Shown: in pieces, positions 8,192-16,899 of the stretch
Layout: the number at the start of each line of letters is the position of its first letter
Numbering within the stretch: the stretch's first letter is position 1
Origin: JASGKO01 sp049840595
GTDB taxonomy: Bacteria; Verrucomicrobiota; Verrucomicrobiia; Chthoniobacterales; Chthoniobacteraceae
Direction of reading: 5' to 3'
Length of the DNA: 64,000 nt
Assembly (NCBI GenBank): GCA_049840595.1
Contig: JASGKO010000015.1
Coordinates: 1 to 64,000 of the forward strand
The notes under the pieces: generated by a model
What the model was told of the DNA's origin: nothing
Database searches by the model: none
Seen by the model: the letters and a program-made list of their open reading frames with translations, nothing else
Program-made: the position numbers and the translations under genes

Positions 8192-9607
8192 TCATGCGAC
8201 CTCCTCGAGTTTCGCCCCCAGCTCGGAGACGGGGTAATTTTTGCGAATGCGGAACTGGTCGGCCGGATGGTCTTCGCCCAGCTTGCGGCGACCGGCGCCG
8301 AAGAGCTTTTCGCGCAGGGTGCCGGGCGCGTAGTCCTGCTTGTAAACGCCGCGCCGTTGCAACTCGGGCACGACGAGGTCCACGAAATCGCTGAAGGTTT
8401 CCGGCGTGACGGCGTAAGCAAGGTTGAAACCGTCCACATCCGTTTCCTCGACCCAGCGGATCAATTCATCCGCCACGGTTTGCGGCGAGCCGACCACCAC
8501 CGGCCCCAGGCCGCCGATCCCTGCGTATTCGGCGAATTCGCGCACGGTCCACACCTTGTTCGGATCGGCGGAGGTGAAGGCTTCCACCGCCGAGTTGATC
8601 GCATCGTTTTGCACATACTTCACCGGCGCATCGAGGTCGTATTGCGAGAAATCAATGCCCGTCCAGCCACCCACCAGCGCGAGGGCGCCATCGAGGCTGA
8701 TATACTGGCGGTATTCGTCGAACTTTGCCCGGGCTTCCTCGTCGGTGGGCGCGACAATCACCGTCATGAGCGTAAAGATAAGAATCTCCGAGGGCACCCG
8801 ACCGTAAAGCGCAGCCCGGCGGCGGATGTCCTCCACGCGCGGCCGGACCACTTGCTTCGAGGGACCGGCGACGAAAACGCACTCGGCGTGCCGGGCCGCG
8901 AAATCGCGCCCTTTCGTGGAAGCTCCGGCTTGATACAGCACCGGCGTGCGCTGCGGCGAGGGCTCGGCCAGATGATACGCATCCACGCGATAATTCGCCC
9001 CCTCGTGCTGTACTTTGTGCACTTTCTCCGGGTGGGTGAAGATGCGCTGCCCACGATCACGAGCCACTGCGTCGTCTTCCCAGCTGCCTTCCCACAGCTT
9101 GTAAACGACCTCCATGTATTCCTCCGCCACGTCGTAGCGCACATCGTGGGCATTTTGATTTTGCAGGCCGACGCCTTTGGCGGCGCTGTTCAAATAGCCG
9201 GTGACGATGTTCCAGCCGAGCCGGCCCTTGGTGAGGTGATCGAGCGTGGAGATGCGGCGGGCGAAGGGATAAGGCGGCTCGTAGGAAAGCGTGCAGGTGA
9301 CGCCGAAGCCGAGGTGCTCCGTGACCAGCGCCATCGCGGGAATCACCAGCAGCGGATCGTTGACCGGAATCTGCGCGCTGTGTTTGAGCGCGGCCTCGAG
9401 GTTCCCGCGATACACATCGTAAACGCCCAGCACGTCGGCGAGGAAGATGCCGTCGATCTTTCCGCGCTCGAGGATTTGCGCGAGTTCGGTCCAGTAATCG
9501 AGGTCTTTGTAGCGATCGGCGCGATCACGCGGATGTGCCCACAGCCCCGGCGATTGATGGCCGACGCAGTTCATGTCAAAGGCGTTGAGACGGATTTGCT
9601 TGCTCAT
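8192..9607 (-). CDS. DszA/NtaA/SnaA-type FMNH2-dependent monooxygenase
   Basis: A 471-residue protein of the luciferase-like superfamily, NtaA/SnaA/DszA/SoxA branch. Diagnostic stretches are FDMNCVGHQSPGLWAHPRDR at the start, FLADVLGVYD, STLDHLTKGRLGWNIVTGYL and VLYQAGASTKGRDFAARHAE. Family members oxidise sulfones, nitrilotriacetate or related compounds with FMNH2 supplied by a separate reductase. DszA-like cleavage of organosulfur compounds is the most natural reading beside SfnG and an SfnB/DszC-like enzyme. It is upstream of the symporter on the minus strand. The exact substrate is unknown. Confidence 0.8.
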   Translation of the reverse strand: MSKQIRLNAFDMNCVGHQSPGLWAHPRDRADRYKDLDYWTELAQILERGKIDGIFLADVLGVYDVYRGNLEAALKHSAQIPVNDPLLVIPAMALVTEHLGFGVTCTLSYEPPYPFARRISTLDHLTKGRLGWNIVTGYLNSAAKGVGLQNQNAHDVRYDVAEEYMEVVYKLWEGSWEDDAVARDRGQRIFTHPEKVHKVQHEGANYRVDAYHLAEPSPQRTPVLYQAGASTKGRDFAARHAECVFVAGPSKQVVRPRVEDIRRRAALYGRVPSEILIFTLMTVIVAPTDEEARAKFDEYRQYISLDGALALVGGWTGIDFSQYDLDAPVKYVQNDAINSAVEAFTSADPNKVWTVREFAEYAGIGGLGPVVVGSPQTVADELIRWVEETDVDGFNLAYAVTPETFSDFVDLVVPELQRRGVYKQDYAPGTLREKLFGAGRRKLGEDHPADQFRIRKNYPVSELGAKLEEVA

Positions 9608-9743
9608 GTTTTTTTTGCTGCCTGCGCAATTAGCAGCGCATGTGCCACGCGGATTTTCCAGCGGGCATAAAATCCCACGATCACCCGCAAACCCTTTATT
9701 GATGCCGACTCCCGGGCGTCATAAATCTTTTGAACATCCGTTT

Positions 9744-11279
9744 TCACCCGCTCTGACCACATCCCTTCCCTGCTGCTGGAGCAACATCAGCGGCGCAGGT
9801 TGCTCCAGCGGAGGCAGCCTTAATTTTGTACGCGTAGGCGGGATCGGGAGCCCAATCCCTCCCGCGTTGTTCCGCGGAAAAGCGCTCGAGCAGCCGCCCG
9901 GCAAGCGCCCGGGCCTGCACCCGAAGCTCCGGCACGGCGGTCGTTTCAAAGAGCGCGCCCTTGCGAGAGCTGCCCAATGTAAACACCTGACCGAAAATGC
10001 CGCGCCGATTCTGAACCACGCCGTCGTCGTCCGCATCGAGACCCAACATCATGGCATCGGGACGGATGAGGCCGCGGGCAAAAAGTTGTAACACCAGCGG
10101 CTCTCCGAGGCGGTGGTAGTTGCATTCCGGCCCCGTGCAATTCACCACCTGGCGCACCGACAACTGGCGGAGTTCCCGACTTCCATGCGCCTGAAAGGTG
10201 ACCTGCAAACCGCCACCCACGGTCTCCACGATCTGCTGCAACCGCCCGCGATGCGCTTGCAACCTGCCCGCACGCTCCATCGATTCCTTCACAGCCAGGA
10301 TGGCAGGCGCCGCGCGGTGGCGGTGGGCCTCCCAGTAGGGACGAAGATGGCGAAAGAAACGCCGCCGCTCTTCCAACGAAAGCCCTTTCCAAAGCTCCTG
10401 GGTAAACGGGCGCAGCGAATCCACCACCGCACGCCAGTCGCCACCGGCTGCGGTAGTCCTTGCCACCTCCACGCGCAACTGCCGCACGAGCGCGCGAATC
10501 GAGACCGGGAGATTCCCCCGCTCCACAAAAGGGTCCACCGGCTTTACTCCAGCCCGGTGCGGCTGGGGAAAAAGCCCCCGCCGGGAGAGGACATGCACGG
10601 TGCCGTGTCGCTTGTCTTCATGGAGGGATACCAGTAAGTCCAGCGTGGTCAGTCCCGAGCCGAGAATGAGGATGTCGCCGTCTTCCGCGCATTTTTCCTG
10701 ACTTCCAGCAGACCAGGGGGATTTCAAATAAGCAGGGCTGTCGTGGAAGTGCCGGTCGCGGAGCGGCGGATCGCCGGGGGGAAAATTGCCGAGCGCGAGC
10801 ACCACCCGGTCGGCGTGGACTTTGGTGCCATTGGCCAGGCGGATGCGCAGGCTTCCATCCATGAGCGGCTCGACATCAGTCGCTTCGCTGCGCAGGTGAA
10901 AAAGCCGCTCGCGCTGGGAACGAGCGCTTTTCAAAAGCGATTCCACATATTCCCCATAGAGCATTCGCGGGGCAAAAGTCCCGGAGGCGGGCTCGGCCAA
11001 TCCAACGCGTTGACAGGATTTCGGATGGGCTTGCAACCAGTGCAGGAAGTGATCCGGCGCCTCGGGGAATGCGCTCATTTTGGCCGCGGGGACATTGAGC
11101 AAATGGAGTGGATTGGCGGTGCCGTAAGCCACCCCGCGACCATAGCGACCGTTCTTTTCAATCAGCGCCACCGTGAGCCCCGACTGCGGCTCGTTCAACA
11201 GATGCACGGCGACCATGGTTCCGCTGAATCCCGCGCCAATGATGGCGACATCGCAATGAAGTTCGTCGAGCAAGCTCAT
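9744..11279 (-). CDS. FAD/NAD(P)-binding oxidoreductase of the NAD_binding_9 type
   Basis: A 511-residue protein starting with a Rossmann motif (VAIIGAGFSGTMVAVHL, residues 11-27), followed by GRGVAYGTANPLHLLNVPAAKMSAFP, typical of the HpyO-like FAD-NAD(P)-binding family. A second dinucleotide motif is LILGSGLTTLDLL. The C-terminus has VVNCTGPE and FTLGSSRKGALFETTAVPELR. Relatives commonly lie in sulfur-assimilation clusters, but their reactions are mostly not defined. It is the first gene of the minus-strand series here and has a strong promoter (11313-11341) with an embedded palindrome. It could provide reducing equivalents or act as a monooxygenase; neither is shown. Confidence 0.75.
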   Translation of the reverse strand: MSLLDELHCDVAIIGAGFSGTMVAVHLLNEPQSGLTVALIEKNGRYGRGVAYGTANPLHLLNVPAAKMSAFPEAPDHFLHWLQAHPKSCQRVGLAEPASGTFAPRMLYGEYVESLLKSARSQRERLFHLRSEATDVEPLMDGSLRIRLANGTKVHADRVVLALGNFPPGDPPLRDRHFHDSPAYLKSPWSAGSQEKCAEDGDILILGSGLTTLDLLVSLHEDKRHGTVHVLSRRGLFPQPHRAGVKPVDPFVERGNLPVSIRALVRQLRVEVARTTAAGGDWRAVVDSLRPFTQELWKGLSLEERRRFFRHLRPYWEAHRHRAAPAILAVKESMERAGRLQAHRGRLQQIVETVGGGLQVTFQAHGSRELRQLSVRQVVNCTGPECNYHRLGEPLVLQLFARGLIRPDAMMLGLDADDDGVVQNRRGIFGQVFTLGSSRKGALFETTAVPELRVQARALAGRLLERFSAEQRGRDWAPDPAYAYKIKAASAGATCAADVAPAAGKGCGQSG

Positions 11280-11312
11280 GGTTTGAAAAATCCCCGGTCA
11301 GAAATCGACTGC

Positions 11313-11341
11313 AATTAACCCTACTGTTTTAGTAGAGTCAA
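11313..11341 (-). promoter_or_regulatory. Sigma-70-type promoter with palindrome in the spacer
   Basis: Reading the minus strand, TTGACT (11341-11336) and TTAATT (11318-11313) are exactly 17 bases apart. The spacer is filled by CTACT-AAAAC-AGTAG, a perfect 5+5 palindrome matching the element before the sfnR-like gene. The placement suggests repression by a dimeric regulator. The FAD protein gene starts 34 bases downstream. Confidence 0.65.
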
Positions 11342-11470
11342 AAGACATTTCTGATGCGTTCGCCTTTCAGTCCCATCGGAGCGGGTTCACAAATGGTGGC
11401 GGGATTCGACACAGAGGGCCGCCGACAAGACCGCCCTCACACGGAGGGTGGGAGCGAGGGGAACCGGCCT

Positions 11471-14038
11471 TTATGGCAGGCAGGTCTCGGCGGGACCGTC
11501 GTAGGACGGTTTCAGGCCGCCGAGGTCGATGACGATTTTATCCACCACGACGCCAGCATCGACCGCGACCAGATGGAGCGTATGCCAGCCGGGGGCAAGC
11601 GGTTGGGGAAGGTCTGCGACGGTCTCGGTGGCGTTGGCGAGCACGCGGCGTTGCCATTCTGTCATTCCCTGCCTGGACTTGGTCGGGTCAAAGCCGGTCG
11701 TGATGGCCAGGGGAAGCGTGGTTCCATCATCAATCCCCACCGCAAAGCGCAGCCCCTGCCCGGTCACAAGTGGATGTGTAGGGAGCAAACGCACGTGCAA
11801 CTTCGCCGGGGCGGCGGCACTCACATAAAAGCGGTAGTCCAGGCTCGGGGCCGCCGCGGGCGAAAGAGCGACCGTGGAGGGCAGCACCGTCACGGCGGAG
11901 CCGCTCCGGCCAAGGCCGGGAAGGGCCCGCCAACCAGCGCCCGAGGCGAGATCCTTTCGATGGGTGAAATGGCCCGCATCCATGGAGACAACCTGATCGC
12001 GCTCCACAAAATCCCCATGTTGTGCTCCGGCTGGAATCGAAACGACACTGGCCGCCGCCGGTGCGGGCGGACATACATTCTCCGTCGTCGGCGCGGGCGA
12101 GACGGTTTTCGTGTCCCGCTGGAAGCGGGGCCGATCCTTGGGCGAGACGCCATTTTCGCTGACGATGTTGCGCCACTTGCCACCGGCAATCGCGTTGTTG
12201 TACCGCGCGGTCCCGTCGTTGATGCGCTGCTGGCCCGCTGCGGCCGCCGCTTGATCGGCAGCGGGAGAGCGTCCGCGAGCCACATCGGCCCGCGCGAGCT
12301 CGCCGCGGAAGTAGCGTTCATTGGCCCCGGTGGTCATGGCGACTGGATAACCCACCAGTTCAAAATAGGCATCGCGCGCTTCGGCGGGCAACTGGCTTGC
12401 CACCGCGTCGCTATCGCGCTGGAGCTCGGCACAGGCTTGCAGGCGCTGGCTGATCTCGGCCTCGTTGAGCTCGGTCGGCTGGTAGGGCTGGCCGGTAAGG
12501 AACCACTGGAGGTGCTCGGTCTTGCGGGCGAAATTGATTGTCTGCAACCGGGTAAGCACGCTGGCAATCGCGGCGGCATGCTCCGGGCCGAAATCGCGCG
12601 CGGCGGTATCATGGATAAACCGGGCGGGCGCATTGAGATCGGTGCGATCGGCATGCCAGGCCAGGTTGAGGAAAAACTCCATGGAGCGCTCGGTGTTCTT
12701 GATGTCGCCCACATTCACGATCCAGAGCTTGCGCGCGCCCTGCTCGTAGGCGCGCATCATCTCGGACCACGGGAGCACCGGCGGCAGCGTATCGACCCAG
12801 ATCCAGGAAAAAGGCAGGCCGCTGTAGGAGTTGTGGTAGTAAACTCCGAGGCCGCCGGACCGCGCGCGCTCCTCCGGCGTGGCGTAGCGGCGGATGTAGC
12901 CGTAGTTGTCGTCGGGCCAGACGAGGGTCACATCATCGGGCACCTTCAGCCCACCGTTGTAAACGTCGAGCACTTCCTTGTAGGGGACAAAGATCTGCCC
13001 GATGCGGGTGGGATCTCCATTGCCGAGATATTTGGCCAGCAACTCACGCTGGTCGGCAAAAACAGTTTGCAGCGTGCTGATGCGCTCCGCCTGCGTCTTG
13101 GGGCCAATCATCGGACTATCTTCGATGCCGCGCATGCCGATGGTGAAGAGGCTTTCGCCACCGGTCCGCTGCCGCACCCGCTCCTCCCAATAGGCGAGTA
13201 CTTCGTCGCGGTGGGTGAGGTAGTTAAAATGATCCTTGGGCAGCTTCCACTCGCGGCCATTGACGCGGAGCATCGGCTCGGCGTGGCTGGAGCCGACGAT
13301 GATGTCGTAGCGATCCGCCGTATCCGCATTGCCCGGCACCAGAAAGAAAGGCGTGGTCCGGGGATGCATCGCCGGCCAGAGCAGATTGGCACGCAGCCGG
13401 AGCATCAGTTCGAAAATCCGGGCATAAGTTTTGGGGCCGAGGTTGCCGACCTCGGGCTCGAAGGTTTTCGCGGCCCACGGCTCCAGCCCCCAGTCTTCGT
13501 CGTTGATGAAAATCCCGCGATATTTCACGGCAGGTTGATCGACCGGTTCGTTGCCGAGACTGAGCAAAAGTTGAGCATGATGCGGTGCGGGAACATCCGC
13601 CCACCAATGCCACGGCGAGACCCCGATGCGCCGGGAAAGCTCGTAGATGCCATAAGCCAGCCCACGGGCATCGGAGGCGGAGATGGTGAGAACACCAGCG
13701 GTGGCCGCGAGCTGAAAGGCTTCCCATTTCCCGGCGAGAGCGGGGGCAAACTGCAACTCGACCCGAGGGCCGCTGAGATTGGCCGGCCTGGCCTCCAACA
13801 CTTTGGGCGTTTGCCCGGAAACGGTCGCAATATCACCGGCGAGATCCTGCGCGGCAATTTTCACCACCGGCGGCGCATGGGGGGGCAGAATAATCGGCGC
13901 GGCAGAACCGCCCACGAGCACGAAGGCGGGAGCGGTCGCCGCTCCAGGGCCCACCAAATCCACGGCCCCGAGCCCGCTGCTTGCCAAGCCAAAGGTGCCG
14001 AGGAGAATGGTGACAAGGACTGACTTTTTGCGAGACAT
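11471..14038 (-). CDS. Glycoside hydrolase family 115 xylan alpha-1,2-glucuronidase
   Basis: An 855-residue secreted enzyme with a signal peptide (MSRKKSVLVTILLGTFGLASSGLGA). GH115 enzymes remove (4-O-methyl)glucuronic acid from xylan. Family features: the N-terminal LSGPRVELQFAP/GLAYGIYELSRRIGVSPWHWW region, YRGIFINDEDWGLEPWA, LLWPAMHP, GSSHAEPMLRVNGREW, WPDDNYGYIRRY and YYHNSYSGLPFSWIW. The C-terminal 200 residues look like a beta-sandwich ligand-binding domain. An esterase gene lies just upstream on the same strand and a XylR-type regulator is divergent from it, giving a coherent xylan side-chain module. The length fits the family, and the frame is intact. Confidence 0.92.
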   Translation of the reverse strand: MSRKKSVLVTILLGTFGLASSGLGAVDLVGPGAATAPAFVLVGGSAAPIILPPHAPPVVKIAAQDLAGDIATVSGQTPKVLEARPANLSGPRVELQFAPALAGKWEAFQLAATAGVLTISASDARGLAYGIYELSRRIGVSPWHWWADVPAPHHAQLLLSLGNEPVDQPAVKYRGIFINDEDWGLEPWAAKTFEPEVGNLGPKTYARIFELMLRLRANLLWPAMHPRTTPFFLVPGNADTADRYDIIVGSSHAEPMLRVNGREWKLPKDHFNYLTHRDEVLAYWEERVRQRTGGESLFTIGMRGIEDSPMIGPKTQAERISTLQTVFADQRELLAKYLGNGDPTRIGQIFVPYKEVLDVYNGGLKVPDDVTLVWPDDNYGYIRRYATPEERARSGGLGVYYHNSYSGLPFSWIWVDTLPPVLPWSEMMRAYEQGARKLWIVNVGDIKNTERSMEFFLNLAWHADRTDLNAPARFIHDTAARDFGPEHAAAIASVLTRLQTINFARKTEHLQWFLTGQPYQPTELNEAEISQRLQACAELQRDSDAVASQLPAEARDAYFELVGYPVAMTTGANERYFRGELARADVARGRSPAADQAAAAAGQQRINDGTARYNNAIAGGKWRNIVSENGVSPKDRPRFQRDTKTVSPAPTTENVCPPAPAAASVVSIPAGAQHGDFVERDQVVSMDAGHFTHRKDLASGAGWRALPGLGRSGSAVTVLPSTVALSPAAAPSLDYRFYVSAAAPAKLHVRLLPTHPLVTGQGLRFAVGIDDGTTLPLAITTGFDPTKSRQGMTEWQRRVLANATETVADLPQPLAPGWHTLHLVAVDAGVVVDKIVIDLGGLKPSYDGPAETCLP

Positions 14039-14059
14039 GGATGGGGAAAGCGATGGGGG

Positions 14060-14935
14060 TTATTTGGAGGATAACACACCAAGGCCACCCAACCAGCTCG
14101 CAGCCGCCTTCGGCCACGCCGCTGCGGCTTTGGTACAATGCAGTCCATAGCCGTGCCCCCCGGTTTTGTAGAGCACCAATCGATGCGGAGTTTTCGTCTG
14201 ATCGAGGGCCGTCGCATAGGTCTTGCTGCCGGAAACGTATTTTTTGTCGTCCTCGCTGTGGATGATCAGCGTGGGCGGGATCTTCGCTTTTAAATTCAGT
14301 TCCGGCGAAACTTGACCGTTCTTTCCGTTGAGGTAGGCCGGATAAACCAGCAGGACAAAATCCGGACGGCAACTGAGCCGGTCGATCGGATCAATTTTCG
14401 GATAAGTTCGCGCTCCAAACGACGTGCTGGCCCGGGCGGCAAGGCTCCCCCCGGCGGAAAAGCCGATGACGCCCACCCGCTTGGGATTGATCCCCCACTC
14501 CGCGGCATGGGCCCGGGTGAGCCGCAGCGAACGCTGGAGATCCTGCAAGGCGCCTTCGCGATTGCTGGGGACCCGATACTTGAGCACGAGGCCGCTGATG
14601 CCGAGCGAGTTCAGCCACGAGGCAATCTCGGTGCCTTCTTTATCAAGGACGACATGTTGATACCCGCCACCGGGACACACGATCACCGCAGGCGAGACGG
14701 CCCGATTCTTCGAGACCAAAAATAGTTTCAAATCGGGACGGCTGACATTGGTGAGGCGGGAAAATCCAGCGCGTGAGGGCAGCTCGGTTTCGGGCTCTTT
14801 CGCGCCATGGCCGGGCATTTTATTTTCCGGCCAGATGGCGGTGGTAAAGGACTGGGGACCCGCCTGAGCACAAGCGGCACCGACAAGGAAGGACAAGAGG
14901 AGCCGCACGAAACAGAGAAGAAGCCTGGTTTTCAT
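14060..14935 (-). CDS. Secreted alpha/beta-hydrolase esterase (probable hemicellulose esterase)
   Basis: A 291-residue protein; the start at 14935 gives a good signal peptide (MKTRLLLCFVRLLLSFLVG...CAQA). Oxyanion motif PGGGY, nucleophile elbow GFSAGG, acid in HSEDDKKY and histidine in GGHGYGLH define an alpha/beta-hydrolase of the BD-FAE/acetyl-xylan-esterase-like group. It is 21 bases upstream of the GH115 gene and probably co-transcribed, so removal of acetyl or related esters from glucuronoxylan is a reasonable role. The promoter region 14936-15042 is shared with the divergent XylR-type regulator. Confidence 0.82.
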   Translation of the reverse strand: MKTRLLLCFVRLLLSFLVGAACAQAGPQSFTTAIWPENKMPGHGAKEPETELPSRAGFSRLTNVSRPDLKLFLVSKNRAVSPAVIVCPGGGYQHVVLDKEGTEIASWLNSLGISGLVLKYRVPSNREGALQDLQRSLRLTRAHAAEWGINPKRVGVIGFSAGGSLAARASTSFGARTYPKIDPIDRLSCRPDFVLLVYPAYLNGKNGQVSPELNLKAKIPPTLIIHSEDDKKYVSGSKTYATALDQTKTPHRLVLYKTGGHGYGLHCTKAAAAWPKAAASWLGGLGVLSSK

Positions 14936-15042
14936 CGGATGCAAGTTGGGGTTTTTCGGGACTCGTGCAGACGAAGAAGAGCACCGTACGTGCACAATTA
15001 ATGCGATGAGCCATTGCGCACAACGAGCGATATGCGAAATAA
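14936..15042. promoter_or_regulatory. Divergent promoter region of the xylan locus
   Basis: The gap separates the esterase (minus) and regulator (plus) genes. TTGCGCA occurs at 15014-15020 and ATGCGCAT at 15053-15060 (just inside the longer regulator start). These spaced TGCGCA repeats are candidate XylR-type operators. No biochemical assignment is possible from sequence. Confidence 0.35.
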
Positions 15043-16254
15043 ATGGAAACAAATGCGCATTCCATGAGCCATCGAGTGGCGGTCATCCTACATCAAACCA
15101 TCCCTTGGATGGCCCAATGCACGGCAGGCATTCGCCGCTACGCCCGTGAAGTGGGGCGGTGGCATTTGCTGGTAATGCCCCCGGGGTTTCGCCGCTTCGG
15201 CTATGCGCCAACCTTCCCGGATCTCCACCAGTGGAAAGGCGATGGCATCATCGGGCTGGTCGATGATGAGGCGGAGTTGCGCACGGCGGCGGAGTCGAAA
15301 ATGCCCGTGGTAAACCTGGGCGCATGGTTGCCCGAATCCTTTGGCGTACCGCGGGTGATGGTCGATCACTACCAGGGCGGGCAACTGGCAGCCGGGCATC
15401 TGCTGGGGCTGGGCCTGCGCCGACTGGCGGTTTTTGGCTGGAGCGATGCCTGGTATCTGAACCAGCGAACCGCAGGCTTCCAGGAACGGGCAGCCCAGGC
15501 CGGGATAAAGTGCGAGTTGCTCCTCACGCCCTCGCGGGAGGATGCCGCCCGGAGCTGGCACCAGCGAATCGCGGTGGCAGCCAGGTGGCTGGCGACGCTG
15601 CCCAAGCCCTGCGGCGTCTTCGGCCTGCACGATTACATGGCCCAATTGATCGCCGAGGCCTGCCATGAGGCAAATTTGCGGATCCCGGATGAGATCGCGC
15701 TGATCGGCATGGATAACGACGAGACGATTTGCGAACACCTGGCCCCACCACTGAGCAGCGTCTCGCGAAACCCGGAGCAGACCGGCTGGGAAGCCGCGGC
15801 CCTGCTGGATCGCCTGATGCATGGAGAACCACCCCCTTTGAAAGACACCTTGATCGAGCCCGAGAATGTGGTCGCGCGCCAATCCACGAACAAGTTGTCC
15901 TGCGCGGACCCCGTGGTGCAGCAGGTGCTGGATGAAATGAAGCGGACGCTCCATGTCCCTACGAATATCGAGGAAATCGCGGACCGGGTGGGCATCTCCA
16001 AGCGAACCCTGGAAATCCGCTTTCGGGAAAGCCTCGGGAGTTCGCCCCACCATTTCTTCACGAAGCTCCGCGTGCGGCATGCGCAAGCACTGCTGCGACA
16101 GCCAGAGCATCGCACGATGGAACAACTGGCGTTGGAGGCGGGCTTCGGATCGATCCAGTCGTTCCGCAAGGCTTTTCAACGCGTCACCGGAGAATCACTG
16201 CACTCCTCTCGAAAAAGAGGCGTTCAGCAGTCGGCAATCAGCCTCGTTGCTTGA
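15043..16254 (+). CDS. XylR-type AraC-family transcriptional regulator
   Basis: A 403-residue protein. Residues 10-280 form a LacI/GalR-like periplasmic-binding fold (QCTAGIRRYAREVGRW, GIIGLVDDE, PRVMVDHYQGGQLAAGHLLGLGLR, DEIALIGMDNDE). Residues 295-395 form an AraC double helix-turn-helix (IEEIADRVGISKRTLEIRFRE and TMEQLALEAGFGSIQSFRKAFQ). This sensor-plus-AraC design is typical of XylR in Verrucomicrobiota and proteobacteria, which sense a sugar directly. It is divergent from the esterase/GH115 pair and presumably controls it. ATG 15064 (MSHRVAVI) is an alternative start. Confidence 0.88.
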   Translation: METNAHSMSHRVAVILHQTIPWMAQCTAGIRRYAREVGRWHLLVMPPGFRRFGYAPTFPDLHQWKGDGIIGLVDDEAELRTAAESKMPVVNLGAWLPESFGVPRVMVDHYQGGQLAAGHLLGLGLRRLAVFGWSDAWYLNQRTAGFQERAAQAGIKCELLLTPSREDAARSWHQRIAVAARWLATLPKPCGVFGLHDYMAQLIAEACHEANLRIPDEIALIGMDNDETICEHLAPPLSSVSRNPEQTGWEAAALLDRLMHGEPPPLKDTLIEPENVVARQSTNKLSCADPVVQQVLDEMKRTLHVPTNIEEIADRVGISKRTLEIRFRESLGSSPHHFFTKLRVRHAQALLRQPEHRTMEQLALEAGFGSIQSFRKAFQRVTGESLHSSRKRGVQQSAISLVA

Positions 16255-16310
16255 TGGAGAAGCCTCGGAATTGAGGCGATTTGCATTCGAAAAATACCAC
16301 CCTGAAAGAA

Positions 16311-16385
16311 TGGCTCCAGCGGTAGGATTTGAACCTACGACCAATCGGTTAACAGCCGATCGCTCTACCACTGAGCTACGCTGGA
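16311..16385 (-). tRNA. tRNA-Asn (anticodon GTT)
   Basis: On the minus strand a full cloverleaf can be drawn: acceptor stem TCCAGCG/CGCTGGA, D arm AGCTCAGTGGTAGAGC, anticodon stem-loop CGGCTGTTAACCG, and T arm GTAGGTTCAAATCCTAC. CCA is encoded at 16313-16311. The anticodon GTT reads asparagine codons. Confidence 0.97.
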
Positions 16386-16393
16386 ATGCTCGG

Positions 16394-16428
16394 AAAGGGG
16401 CGCTAAAGTGATACTCAACCGCCCCTTT
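16394..16428. terminator. Bidirectional terminator-like hairpin
   Basis: AAAGGGGCG (16394-16402) pairs with CGCCCCTTT (16420-16428). A-rich and T-rich flanks allow function on both strands. It separates the EthD-like gene from the tRNA. Confidence 0.7.
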
Positions 16429-16441
16429 TGCAAGTGCTTTT

Positions 16442-16783
16442 TTACACGATTTCTTCGGTTTCCGTCACAATCAGGTGATGCACCGAGTGATTGGAGCGAT
16501 CGAGGAAGTTTGCCTCGTCCATAAACACCGCCATCATCTCGGGAGTCTGGGAGGCGGCGACGGCGGCTTCCTGCGATTCCCAGATGGTTTCGGAGATGCC
16601 ATCGATCGGAGCGTCCGACATTTCGTAGCCCTGGAGCGGGTAGGACATGACGTGGTGCTGGATGTATTTTACGATGCCGGGAAGCTTGGAGACGACCTTG
16701 GCGTGATCGTTCTTCCAATAGCGGTGAAAATCCTCGGTGCTGAGCCCGGCTTTCTTGCGGAGAATGACAAAGACTTTGAACAT
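16442..16783 (-). CDS. EthD-domain dimeric alpha/beta-barrel protein
   Basis: A 113-residue protein starting MFKVFVILRKKAGLSTEDFHRYW, the signature of the EthD/ferredoxin-like dimeric alpha-beta barrel family. The conserved HAKVVSKLPGIVKYIQHHV and FMDEANFLD motifs follow. Members include small cofactor-free monooxygenases and unknown proteins, and no reaction can be assigned. The start 16783 is preferred over 16798 by the family N-terminus. A hairpin terminator follows the stop codon. Confidence 0.7.
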   Translation of the reverse strand: MFKVFVILRKKAGLSTEDFHRYWKNDHAKVVSKLPGIVKYIQHHVMSYPLQGYEMSDAPIDGISETIWESQEAAVAASQTPEMMAVFMDEANFLDRSNHSVHHLIVTETEEIV

Positions 16784-16899
16784 GGCAGGTAACGGCAAGT
16801 GGTTGGCAATTGAGTTGATCGAACAAAGCCGACCATCAAGGCCGGGATTGTTTCTGGTGACAGCCGGGAACCCGGCTCAAGCACCCCTCAAGAGCACTC

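Noticed and set aside
11354..14023. Very long open frame on the plus strand opposite the GH115 gene
   Set aside because: It is the mirror of a clear GH115 enzyme; its translation shows no family features and the same is seen opposite other GC-rich genes.
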